Shown one piece after another: positions 33,301 through 44,047 of a DNA stretch of 64,000 nucleotides; the stretch's first letter is position 1; each line of letters begins with the position of its first letter. The notes under the pieces are model-generated. The model did no database searches, was not told where the DNA came from, and worked only from the letters and a program-made list of their open reading frames with translations. A program made the translations under genes and the position numbers. Origin of the DNA: Prostheceraeus crozeri (Eukaryota; Platyhelminthes; Polycladida; Euryleptidae); NCBI GenBank assembly GCA_907163375.1, contig CAJQUW010007828.1:331001-395000 (forward strand), read 5' to 3'.

Positions 33301-33876
33301 GTTTTCAAATTTGTCTAAAATCCGCAGAAATAAATCAATCTTCACAAAACTTTAAGTACACGTAAGTGAGGATATTTGCTGCCACATGCCAAAATTTGTA
33401 CAAATCGGACAAGCACTCTTTGAATTAGGTGCGATAGCTTAAAGTGTAGCGGTGTCAGTAGTTTGATCTGACTTCGCTTGACCTCATCGTCTCAGCAGAA
33501 AGCACTTGAGGTCAACAAAGTCATTTCCCGTAAACTCGTGAAGCGATGATGACCAGGCCACGTTCCTTACACCAACATTTTTAACTTAATAAAGGTGTGG
33601 CAAGGTAGTGGCCGTGGGAAGATTTCAAATAGCAGTGGATGAGACGAAGAGGGAGAGAGAACAATGCACGCACGAGTAACAATAATGCGTCGAACGGACG
33701 AAGTCAGATCAACCTGTTGACATCGCTACACTTCACGTGATCGTCTCTCATACAAAAACTATTTGTCCGATCTGCATAAATTTTTGTATGTGGGCAGAGA
33801 ATATGCTGAAGTGCGTCTACCTGAAGCTTGGTGACGATTAATTGATTTTTGCAGATGCTAGACAAATTTGAAAACC
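33301..33876. mobile_element. Large foldback element, 576 bp, arms about 180 bp
   Basis: The outer arms pair (GTTTTCAAATTTGTCTA at 33301 with the complement at 33860-33876), pairing continues through ACAAATCGGACAA (33402) with its inverse near 33764, and on to GTGTAGCG...TGATCTGACTTCG (33447-33478) with its inverse (33694-33733). The central, unpaired part is about 215 bp and GC-richer. The arms are diverged (roughly 75-80% by eye), so the copy is not recent. No open frame; nonautonomous. Confidence 0.78.
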
Positions 33877-35000
33877 TGCAAGTCTGAGATCATTCAGTTG
33901 GAGCCATCTTCACTAAAGGGCTTCTTCGATATTCATTCCTGAGAAATCTTAGGACAGATTTTTCTAGATATCCTTAGTTGACAGATATTGTGCGATAGTT
34001 ACCTGACAGTGAGCGGCTCACACTGATGAATGCTATGTCGATTTGAAATTGGCTTTGATTGAATTTTATCCTTAGCGCCTCAATATTTTCTGCTCGACAT
34101 TCCACATATAATAAATTACAAACTGTTTTCCTCGGGGACCAGCTCAATTTCGCTCAAATCTTACGTGAATTTCATGCATCTAGATTCCAAATTTATTCTA
34201 GAATCATGCGTAATTGCTGCAAACTGCGCCGACGAAGAATTTCAAATGATAATTGATTACTTCATGAGCATTAAAGGTGAATCTGATCAAATTGTGTCTA
34301 CATGAATATTCAAGAACAAGTGTCATATGGATTCACATGGTACCACACGTTAGCCCATGAACAATTCCTCAATTTATTTTCACATGAAGGTTATCAGTTT
34401 GCTGTAGTTTCATAACGGTAGATGACACGTGCTTATTGAATGATAGCTCTTGCATGTTTTGTTAGAAAGTTTTCTGTCACTGCTGAAAATAGTCCACACA
34501 AGATGAATCGCGTTAATTACAGCAAAAATTTTGTTATTCATGAATTTATGTCACCATTGTCCATTTCACAGCGTTGACAAAGTATTTTATGCGGTCGATT
34601 TATATCAATTCTAGCCTCACCGTTTCAAGAGAATGGTAACACAAATAGGGTCGCCCTGCCGGGGTAATTCTTAAAACCGGAATTAAAGCCAATCAAATCA
34701 AAACACAAATAATATCTAAAATTTTATATGCCATCCTCACAAATCAATTTTTCAAACTTCAAGCATGTTCATCATAGGGTCTGTGATTCCTACCATATTC
34801 CTACAACTAACCGCGGTGATGCTACCAAATTTGAAGACTCAAAGTGAACACTCGATTGTGTGGAGTTTATTTGTGTATGTCAACTCTTGAATTAATAAAA
34901 GTCTTAGTTTGTTTGCTGCCATGCCTCTTTCCACTAAACAGACAAATTGCATGCACTATTCTACATGGTACTTTTTAGCAAATAAGTGAATAACATTTTA
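33877..35000. other. AT-rich noncoding stretch
   Basis: Nothing recognised apart from short chance frames. Confidence 0.45.
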
Positions 35001-35364
35001 TCCGACGACCGTTACACCGTACTACTTCAAATATCTAGGCACAAATCCAAAATTTCAAGAAGTTACTACAGGGATGTTGTAGACTAGAGTAGTAGTGAAT
35101 ACAACATTAATAATCCGTTGGATAAAGCTCGCTCACCTAGATAGAACATTTAACCAAATATTATTTTTGAAATCTAATCACTTCATCTCTCCGACGACCG
35201 TTTCCGGATAAAGTAAACTGTGGTTTGATGACCAATGGAGATTGGCAACGGATTTTCTCTTCAGCATTGTGTGACAACCTATAGAAGATATATTGGTGAA
35301 CATTTTGTTCTAAGTGAAGCCATTGAGAAATATTTTAAAAACATTTAAATTTCCGACGACCGTT
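35001..35364. repeat. Three spaced copies of TCCGACGACCGTT
   Basis: The 13-mer TCCGACGACCGTT occurs at 35001, 35190 and 35352, with spacings of 189 and 162 bp and AT-rich, weakly similar flanks. It could be the conserved core of a decayed satellite or a clustered binding site. Confidence 0.45.
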
Positions 35365-35749
35365 ACTACGCGGAATGTTCCAGTTATGTACATTATCAGC
35401 CCCATGAAACAACATGAAATTTGACAGCTTACAGTTTTTATTGAGATCAGAAGTGGAGATTCAAAATTCATCATGGCAAATCATTGTCCGATCATTAAAA
35501 CGATGCTTTTCAGCAAGCTGTACCGATGCGATTTAAAGTGCACATGTCGGTAGAATGATATACGAAGAGGTCGAAAAACATGTACAAAATTCACTTTCCA
35601 TTTTTCCTCGTTTCCATAGTTCCTTTGTTGCCGAGGGTCTTATCTATGACTTTCCCTGCCGTTTTACACGCCAGAGGAGAGATTGCTAATTGTGCTGAAG
35701 TATTCTAGAAGTGCAGTGACCCAATCAGATGTTTCAAAATTCTAAAGGA
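35365..35749. other. AT-rich spacer
   Basis: Nothing recognised. Confidence 0.4.
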
Positions 35750-35860
35750 TCATTTTAAGGCACTATCACCCGTGGATAAATAAACCAGCAAAGTAGACAA
35801 CTCGAGCTTTCGACGACATATTTTGAGCATCGATCAGACAAGCGGTGATTAGATGATGGT
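35750..35860 (-). mobile_element. Possible Penelope-like pseudo-LTR remnant
   Basis: The minus strand reads CTGATCGATGCTC ... GTCGAAAGCTCGAG followed by the complement of AAATAAACCAGCAAAGTAGA, the arrangement of hammerhead-bearing ends of Penelope-like elements. No coding part is present. An old, short remnant if real. Confidence 0.33.
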
Positions 35861-36189
35861 TGTGTTATCAAGTTATATTTGAAATAACGAAATTTAATGT
35901 TGATCTAAGTCAACTACTTCAGTGTCGTGTATTTCTGCTTCTTATCATTATATTCTTAACTTGACGCAAACCTTCATTATAACATCCGTATTCTGCCCCT
36001 ACGTGTCGAAAACAAATAAAAAGGAACACATTTTCCAACTGAGAGATTTTCCATTTATCCGTTTTATCTGATGCAGGTGTCATTACTGCAGTCAACCTAT
36101 TATCTGTGAATTACGTCGTTCTCGAGACCACTTCAGTAAGCTACTGTCCAATTAATGTGACGCTCTTGAAATCGGGTGCGCTCTTAGGA
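35861..36189. other. AT-rich spacer
   Basis: Nothing recognised. Confidence 0.4.
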
Positions 36190-36500
36190 AACCTTGACCT
36201 TATAAGCCTCGTAATTGCCGGGCGGCTGATTGCGTAGCCGCTACTGCACACGAATATGTCTGTCTCTTGTCTACCTGCAAAATACAATGATGTGACACGC
36301 CCCTGCTATCACAGGTAGTCGGAAGTGGGCTGAAACAAGATGTCTCACAAACTTGTGCGTTGAATTATATGCAGAAAGTAGTGGATAGCGGACACCCACA
36401 CCTTTGACTAGGGAATCGAACCGAAGTCAGCAGTGGAGACGAGCTCGGCTGCTGACCAAAGAATCCAAGAGAAGTTATACTTGGAGACGAGCTTGCATTG
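36190..36500 (-). mobile_element. tRNA-related SINE-like sequence
   Basis: On the minus strand GGTTCGATTCC (complement at 36412-36422) is an exact RNA polymerase III B box, preceded by a degenerate A-box-like TGGTCAGCAGCC about 40 bases upstream and followed by TCAAAGGTGTGGGTGTCCG. The body (36208-36350) is repeated in part at 38078-38200, sharing GACACGCCCCT, AGTCGGAAG and GTCTCAC in order. This is the make-up of a tRNA-derived SINE; a clear A box, poly(A)-like tail and target duplication are lacking. Confidence 0.5.
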
Positions 36501-36761
36501 AGAACAAGGAACAACGTGGACATAAAATTTCATAGAAATCTAAGGTACAGAATGTTTGATTGAGCAATGACTACCTCTATGTGGAAGATATGCGACGAGT
36601 CGATGCACATATCTCCGCCACAGAGGTAGCTATCTGACATGTCCGTCGATTCCCAGTCACTTCAGTCGAAGCATAGAAATGAATAATTCTGTAAATTTTC
36701 AAATATCCTATCACCGGAGCATGTCTAGAGAGTTTGCATATCATCAGTGGAGATTTCTCAT

Positions 36762-37362
36762 ATAAGCCTACTCAAATTTGAAATTCTACACCTTTTCCAT
36801 GTCTATTTCAGATATTTTCAAATGAATTTCAGACATTTCCAGATGGATTTCAGATTTCTCCAATTGAATCTCAGATATCTATCTACAATCTCAACCATGA
36901 AGATATCTGAAATTCAATTAGAGAAATCTGAAATAGACATGGAAAAGGTGTAGTGAGCATTTTTACATAATTGCTAATTTACCATAGAATAGGAAAGGAT
37001 GTAGTAATAACATAGAAATGAACAACACCATAGAAAGTCTTCTATGAGCGATACATTTTCTTTCAGTGAAACCAATTAAGAATACAACCATTGTTTAAAT
37101 GCATTGAGGAGGCTATACATTTACACGATTAATAATAACTAGGCCCAGAGACATTCTATGGATCCGTTCATTCTTCCGCTGATCACAGAAAGTAGATTAG
37201 CAGTTTTGCCAATCATGTAATACCAAAGAAAGACCTCTATGCATCTCAATTTCTATTATTATACGGAAACAATAGAAAATACTGTAACACGAAATCATTC
37301 GCAAGCTCTCATTTGGACTATTTCAACCGTGTAGAGTCAAAGGAAAGCATGAACGTTCTCAT
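36762..37362. repeat. 612-bp tandem duplication, copy 1
   Basis: Matches 37374-37967 at about 97-98% identity. The left part is a hairpin: CTACACCTTTTCCATGTCT at 36788 pairs with the inverse ending at 36953. Inside are repeated (A)TTTCAGA(T/C) words. The right part is unique AT-rich DNA. A small open frame (36747-36953) runs through the hairpin and is not a gene. Confidence 0.96.
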
Positions 37363-37373
37363 ACTTCGTTCTC

Positions 37374-37967
37374 ATAAGCCTACTCAAATTTGAAATTCTA
37401 CACCTTTTCCATGTCTATTTCAGATATTTTCAAATGAATTTCAGACATTTCCAGATGGATTTCAGATTTCTCCAATTGAATCTCAGATATCTATCTACAA
37501 TCTCAACCATGAAGATATCTGAAATTCAATTAGAGAAATCTGAAATAGACATGGAAAAGGTTTAGTGCACATTTTTACATAATTGCTAATTTACCATAGA
37601 ATAGGAAAGGATGTAGTAATAACATAGAAATGAACAACACCATAGAAAGTCTTCTATGAGCGATACATTTTCTTTCAGTGAAACCAATTAAGAATACAAC
37701 CATTGTTTAAATGCATTGAGGAAGCTATACATTTACACGATTAATAATAACTAGGCCCAGAGACATTCTATGGATCCGTTCATTCTTCCGCTGATCACAG
37801 AAAGTAGATTAGCAGTTTTGCCAATCATGTAATACCAAAGAAAGACCTCTATGCATCTCAATTTCTATTATTATACGGAAACAATAGAAAATACTGTAAC
37901 ACGAAATCATTCGCAAGCTCTCATGTGGACTATTTCAACCGTGTAGTATGAACGTTCTCATACTTGC
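37374..37967. repeat. 612-bp tandem duplication, copy 2
   Basis: Second copy, with a short deletion near its end relative to copy 1 and very few substitutions. The low divergence points to a recent tandem duplication covering a MITE-like hairpin plus adjacent DNA. Confidence 0.96.
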
Positions 37968-38077
37968 ATCGTGAATTCAAGTCCACATGTGAGTATCAAC
38001 CTTGATAAATAGCATTTTGTAAATTGATTACAGTGAGAAAATCATCGGGGAACAACTGCACCAACGATGCGTACCTG

Positions 38078-38200
38078 CAAGCCTGCCGAGCGGCGTGGCC
38101 GCTGTCTAACCAAAGCACTGCTTGCAACAGCGACACGCCCCTATTGCTCTACAGTCGGAAGCTTCTCAAAGAGAACGTCTCACTACGCATGTATTACTGA
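38078..38200 (-). repeat. Short dispersed repeat related to 36.2 kb SINE-like body
   Basis: Shares GCCG(A/G)GCGGC, GACACGCCCCT, AGTCGGAAG, GTCTCAC and TGAATATA in the same order and spacing as 36208-36350, but without the B-box head. It leads into CpG island 5. Confidence 0.55.
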
Positions 38201-39065
38201 ATATACACTTCTCTCTCTCTCTCTGCTTTGAGCGTGCAAGGAAAGAGTCGGGAGTAATTGGTTGTGCTGGCTGGCAGTTGCACCGACACAGCAGCACCTA
38301 ACAAGGTCGTGAGGACAGACGCGCACGCGCACTCACACAGCCGCAGAATTCGGATGTTCCATCATCGAATCGACCCTTTAACGCCCACCGACCATCAGGC
38401 GCTCACCCGGACGTGTCCCTCCCATCAGACAGCTCGGTCAGGCAGTGTCGACGAGGAAGGGGAAGGAGAGGGGCGGCTGGGGAGAGAATTGTTGCCGCCG
38501 CTCACACACACACTGTCAGTAGTCCCCCGGCTTGCCTTCGACGCCGCTGCCGTCGACGTAGCCCCGCCCTCCTCCCCTCATGCAGCGCGCGCGTTGTGTG
38601 TTCTTCCTCGCTACCTCGTGTGCGCAGCTGTACCCGCTGTCGCTTTCTCCCGCGGCTTATGGTAGTGTGGCGCCAACGCCTGACGCCGCTACGCTGTGTG
38701 GTGGGCCTCTAGAGAACCGCCATCATTTCCGGTGACTCCGCGCGTGTCGGGTGAGAGTTGAGCGCTGCCGGTGGCTGGAGATTACGTCGAATAGAGCGCA
38801 ATAAGGCGCAACACTGTTGCCCTTGTGTACCGCCCGGCCGAAAAGGAGACGCACTACCGCAGGGGGCAGTTCCTCTGGCCAGCAGCAGTAACTGCAGAGA
38901 GAGGGGAAGAGCAGACACTACAGCCGCTGCTTGCAGACGTGAATGTGGCCGCGGCTTGTCGTGTCTGGCTCTGATGAGGGTCTGTGTGTCTGTGATAGTC
39001 TGACAAGGTGACCTCGAACCAGGGCATTGTACGCCCTTTCCTACATCGGCATCCGATGGTCAACC
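38201..39065 (+). promoter_or_regulatory. CpG-rich island 5, candidate promoter
   Basis: Starts with a (CT)n run at 38209-38226, then about 0.85 kb of CpG- and GC-rich DNA (GACGCGCACGCGC, GCAGCGCGCGCG, GTGTCGGGTGAGAG) in sharp contrast to the flanks. It ends just upstream of a well-formed ATG-to-donor segment. Frames on both strands (38258-38665, 38854-39150 and others) are open but overlap each other and look like composition effects. Confidence 0.52.
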
Positions 39066-39159
39066 ATGAGTGGGAGAGGAGATGTGAGCAGCGGGAATTT
39101 GGTTTCTGCCGGTTTTGAGGACTCATCGACACATCCAATGCATAGAGCAAGTATAGTAG
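39066..39159 (+). CDS. Candidate first coding exon in CpG island 5
   Basis: ATG at 39066 in the context CAACCATGA (A at -3 is not present but C-rich context is good) opens MSGRGDVSSGNLVSAGFEDS and then STHPMHRASIV, ending at the donor GTAG followed by GTAAAG at 39160 with one base over. It lies at the downstream edge of the island, where a first coding exon is expected. The following presumed intron begins with the dispersed repeat found again at 46.7, 47.2 and 51.5 kb. Phase 1 at the end does not fit the phase-0 acceptor of the zinc-finger exon, so an unseen exon or a different partner is needed. Confidence 0.45.
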
Positions 39160-39164
39160 GTAAA

Positions 39165-39960
39165 GTCAGTGTTGACTCAAAAGTATCTGTATATAGTGAA
39201 GATTTTTATATGAAAAGATTCAATTTTTTGCGGAGATTACGTCACTGCGGTCTAAAAAAGTATTTGACCAGTTGTTAAAAAGCTTAATTTTTGCAAATGA
39301 TTCCGGTATTTACATACTACCGACATGTACCCAAGATATCAATAGTATGAGGCATGTTGGATATCAAAAGGAATGAATATTTGCTAACAAGCATCTTAGT
39401 TAAGCGGAACTTAAGTTGATTATCAAGGGAATTTCATGAACCGCTTTATATTGCAAATCTTAATGAAAAACTTGATATCTCATTGTGCTTATTGGCTGAA
39501 TTTACAATCTTTTAAATTCAATTTTCAACGGTTTGATTTTGTGATTCACTAAATTTATGCTTCATTTCTGGAATCGGAATAGTAATGTGGATCCATTTGC
39601 ATCTTATAAAGTTAATTCTATGATTACCTGAAGATAACCTTGGACATAAGGTTGAAATATATCCTAAGAAAAAATAGAAGTCCATCGAATTGCTAATTTA
39701 GCAAATACTGTTACTCTCCAAGACTGTCAGGACACGGAGGATTTGTAAAATGCTATTATTCCTTCTGTATTGCAATCAGGATCAGTCAATTCCGTAGCAA
39801 TTTCTTCAAAAACAACAAAAATTTGCATATCTCACATTTGGTAATAATTACCAACTACATCCCCACGAGTTCATTTAATAAAATCGAAACTGCATTCACT
39901 ATGGGATTTATTTAATACTGAGCTGCTTCTCTACCTAATATACTGTACTTACTCCATGGT
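39165..39960 (+). repeat. Dispersed repeat family A, copy 1, about 0.8 kb
   Basis: Begins near TGACTCAAAAGTATCTGTAT, continues through GATTCAATTTTTTGCGGAGA and TACTACCGACATG, and ends after TTCATTTAATAAAATCGAAA and CTCTACCTAATATACT. It matches 47168-47915 along its whole length with indels. Same orientation as the other three copies. Noncoding; class unknown, possibly a nonautonomous transposon or the 3' UTR of a LINE. Confidence 0.88.
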
Positions 39961-41703
39961 CCGATGGTCGACCTTCAAACGCTAAACTGCCAGTTCGCCG
40001 GACCATTTGAAGTTTGAACCAATTTACGAGCAAAAGAGGGTTGATGCTTGTTACGTTTTCATACTTTAAGCCTAGTTTTCGGAAGTGTCCATTCGAGCAG
40101 ATGATAAATTCGTTAACCAAGAAGCCATTGAGGATTTTGAATGAGCAGAACAGTCAATGGCGTAGTCTTTTAGCATCAATTCAGTCGAACGTTTACTGTA
40201 CCTTGATGTGCGGAAGGGAAATACGTGTAAATCGTTTCTCTAATCTCTCAATTTAGAAAGAAAAAAATCAGTTTCAGGGTGAGCACGCTTTCTAGAGAGC
40301 TGTGAAGTATTATAATGACCGACTGGAGGACAGGCCTAATACAATGCTGACATTTACAGATGTTGTATGTGGATGAATGAATTTGATAGATGATGATCTC
40401 GCTTTTAGAATGCCCATATCGGACAATCGAGAAACCAAAGTGTACTGCGGATGAGCGGAGCGGGTTGTTAACGGAGTTTCTTACTTCTTTAACGAAGTGA
40501 TATGTTTTGAGTTCCTCTCACCCGTAATAATTGTGATACGCAACTAAAAAATCAAAAGAAATTTCAAATTCAGGTCTGTTCCCATTTTTCAACTGAGGAT
40601 GCAGCTCAATGTGTAATTATTCTGTTTACTTAATAATTGTTACTCTTCTTGTGATACTAAAGTCATTTTAGTATTTTTATTTATTATTAGTATTAGTATT
40701 TATTTAAAAAAAAAGGCACCACTATGCACTAATAGGCACCAAACCAAATACTCTTTATCCAATGAGATCGAAGGAAAAATCAGTGGGCACGAACTCCGCA
40801 CTATGAACGTCGTGCCTACTCGTGCCTTGTGTTGGTTAGAATTGATGACTAAATTTCGTGCCTAATTCAAGCGAAATTTCGTGCCCTAGAGTTAACAGTG
40901 TAACGAAAATGTTCACAGTATTGGATTTTAAGTGTGATAGAAACCAACTTGGTGAATGAACACACCACTTCATGCTTTCACAAATTTATGAAAATGCAGA
41001 TGAGGTCATTTTACAACAGTGGACCGGCCGTTTTTTCATGAGGTTGAAGTCGGTGTTTTATTGATCGACATCTCTGGTTTTCATGGTTTGAGGCAATCTC
41101 AAATCCTCTTAACATGATGACGTAGAAAAGTGGAATCACCTGCCATCTTGCTTGGATAATATTCGGACTCAAATAGGCAAGCATGAAGTCACCTAAGGCA
41201 AAACTCACGTCGGATCTAAAGACAGAATTATCACATCTGCCTGTTGCTCATGGCATTGAGGAAACAGTGGCGCAAATGTTAACATCGCGGCTTAAGCTTC
41301 TGTTGCGAATAATCTTCTCACTCATATTCACATCACGTGGTTGACATTTACAGCAGAGATATCACTGCGTTCATTTGGATGATTAATAACCAATAATGAG
41401 CTGATCGAAATGATTACGGCATGAATTCATTCTGACACTAATAATCATGGTCGAATGGTGATTGCAAGACAATGAGTTCTGGTAATGGAGAATGCATAAT
41501 GAAAATATGACAGTTTCTAATTTCAATGTGTTAAAAGGACTTTGAAACTAATGCTTACAACTCATGCTATCAGAAATCTTTGTGCTGCTGCAAATTCGAG
41601 CTTGATAGTTTTTGGTATTTTTGTTATTATTTCTGATAAAATCAAAATAATTGACTTTGAGAAGTATTTCATTTCTTAGACGTTCCAACCCAACCATTTT
41701 TTT
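39961..41703. other. AT-rich noncoding stretch
   Basis: GGCACGAA/TTCGTGCC-type words recur in both orientations at 40715-40885, suggesting a decayed small palindromic element. No gene seen. Confidence 0.4.
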
Positions 41704-42191
41704 TTGAAAATGATGAAAAATCTAAAAAGAAGAAAATATAAACTCAGTTCTGACGGCGCCGTTGTCAATATCGCATATGAAATAAATAGTTTTGTGACAA
41801 ATTGCAAATGGCAAAACAACAATGGTCTAAAGGAGTTAATGAACTCCGAGATAATTCAATGCTATCAAATCTCTCGGAGTCCATGGTATTCTTGTCATAG
41901 ATATAATAATAATCTCTTTATTGTTTCACTACAAGGAATTGGTGAACACTTACAAAATGCGATGACATGTTTTGAAAGCAAAGAATAACATGCAAGGTGC
42001 CACAAACTATTTACATTAAAAAAGAGTAATAAAAACAAAAGTAGCGACTATTTACAATATCTAATAAAAGAGTTTGAAAACCTCATCGTTAATATCCATG
42101 GCTATGTTTATTGCAGGTGTCAGGTGCTTCAGATATCTACAAATGAATATCAGATTTCTATTCTAAAAATTAGATGAAGGAGCTTTGGACA
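41704..42191 (-). mobile_element. Possible LINE 3' end (minus orientation)
   Basis: AGATATAATAATAATCTCTTTATTG at about 41899-41923 is what the 3' terminus of a LINE with a short AT-rich tail looks like in reverse: CAATAAAGA followed by TTATTATTAT. The DNA beyond it (to about 42190) would be 3' UTR. No polymerase-like frame was recognised, so the call rests on the terminus only. The plus-strand 94-codon frame here has no support. Confidence 0.3.
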
Positions 42192-42398
42192 GATCTGAAA
42201 TAAGAAAGGTGTAGAAATTACAATGCAATATTTAAATTGCATTTCACTACCTCTCATGAATAACAGACTTGTTTGAAACTTGCTTTCTTCGTTTGATCTA
42301 AATAAGAAAGGTGTAGAAATTACAATGCAATATTTAAATTGCATTTCACTACCTCTCATGAATAACAGACTTGTTTGAAACTTGCTTTCTTCGTTTGA
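42192..42398. repeat. 103-bp direct repeat, two copies
   Basis: The units 42192-42294 and 42295-42397 are nearly identical (GATCTGAAATAAGAAAGGTG onward to CTTTCTTCGTTTG). The first words resemble the end of the hairpin in the 36.8/37.4 kb duplication (TCTGAAATA...AAAGGTGTAG). Confidence 0.95.
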
Positions 42399-44045
42399 AT
42401 ATCGCCATTGGTAAAGAAAGTTGGCAATATAATCTCTCCAAAGTCATAAGTTGTTCAGCGCGCGGCTTCACTAAATCTTCAAACATTTGGAAGTCAATTG
42501 GGGTTGAACTTCATGATGTGTAGCCAGCAGTCAAAATCACCGGCTATCAACGCGAAAGGTCGGTCATGGCGTTCATCTACACTACCTGGTCAGCTTCTTG
42601 CAGTGATACTTACGGCAGACATAGACCCGTCGACATTTAAAAAGACAGTCAAAATAGTCCGAAAGAATTCGAAACAATTCAATTTGCCAATCATAAGGCC
42701 TGCTTATAATTGAGTTGAAGAACTTTCTTGGAGATTCGTTGTTTATCCGGTACCCTGTCAGTCAGCGTACTTAGAGATTCGCGGTTAATTTCACTTCTTT
42801 CCAAGCATAAAATTTAAAAAATTGCTTCAAAAAAATGAACATGGAAGGCAGAATGAATGTTCTTGCACAGATGAATGGGCAATGTTTTTCCACACTGCTA
42901 TTATCTTCTGCTTTACGCTCTTCTGAATTCTTTAAGTTCCTCACTACCTGTGCAATCAATCCCCAGAACTAGACAAAGAGTCAACATTTCTGTGCAATTT
43001 TTTGTCATTTAATTGCCCGGATATGAAATGAAGATTTTCGGTGATTCGATGTCTTTTCTCGGAGATTTTTAAAATCATTCAATGATTAGGGTAATTGGAA
43101 ACCTAATCCGACTTTGTGATGTTTACAGGCCCTCTAGGTAACAACTGGGGAATCTCAGAGAGTGAAATGTCTACTACAGATGTCATCGAGAGCTAACTTT
43201 CTGATCTCTATGTCGGCAGTGTAAGTCGTATAGCTGTGTAAGTATGGCATAGAAATTGCTCAGTTTTGTCGAACAATCACACTCATCAGAGACATGCGTG
43301 TCTGAGCTCTCTTGCTTCGCCTGTTTCTCTCTTGTCAACATGTCAATTTCGCTGTCTAGTTAGAAATCATTACATTTTACGGATTCTCTTTCCGAGGAAT
43401 GTAAATTAGAGGTCATAGAATGTCAGAAGATGTATCTTTCCCTGTAATCGCGGCCGTCCCTCCTTTTTACTTGCATATCTGGCGCTCTCAATGAGGAGGC
43501 GATGATGTCACTCTTATAGTGGCAGCATACCGTTGTCTTACTAATTTTCTCTGTCGGACTCCTTTCGTGGACAAATTGATACATACGGAGAGATGTTCAT
43601 TAGAAAAGCGGTCGACCGACTTTCATTAGAGCTGGAGAATACCACAGAAAAATAATTGAAATGTTTGACCTTCATTACTAAATGTTACAAGTCAGAATTT
43701 CTCTTGTTATCCATTTTGCATGAGTTTATGAGGGAAACTCGAAGGGAAGAGGGAACTTTGTTGATACCAACCGGCGGATGAGAGGAAACCGTGTAACCTG
43801 GACCATATTTTATGTCTGACTTTCAATAAATAACGAATAGGGCTGTAAAAAAGCTTGTTTTTTGTTTTTATGTTTTTTATATTTTTATTTGTTCTTTTAA
43901 TTTAGAGGATGTATTGTTTCAAAATTATTCAAAATGATTAGAACGACGCCTGTTCAACTTCAAATGCTTAATTAAACATAAGATATCAATGAATAAACGA
44001 AGAATTTGAGCCTGTTTTGGTACACGTATGTGCATTTATGATATA
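42399..44045. other. AT-rich noncoding stretch
   Basis: Short frames at 42498-42713 and 42771-42959 lack support. T-rich simple sequence at 43855-43905. Nothing else recognised. Confidence 0.45.
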
Positions 44046-44047
44046 TA

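Noticed and set aside
36412-36480. Functional tRNA gene
   Set aside because: The B box is exact, but there is no acceptor stem, anticodon arm or proper A box; fits a SINE head better.
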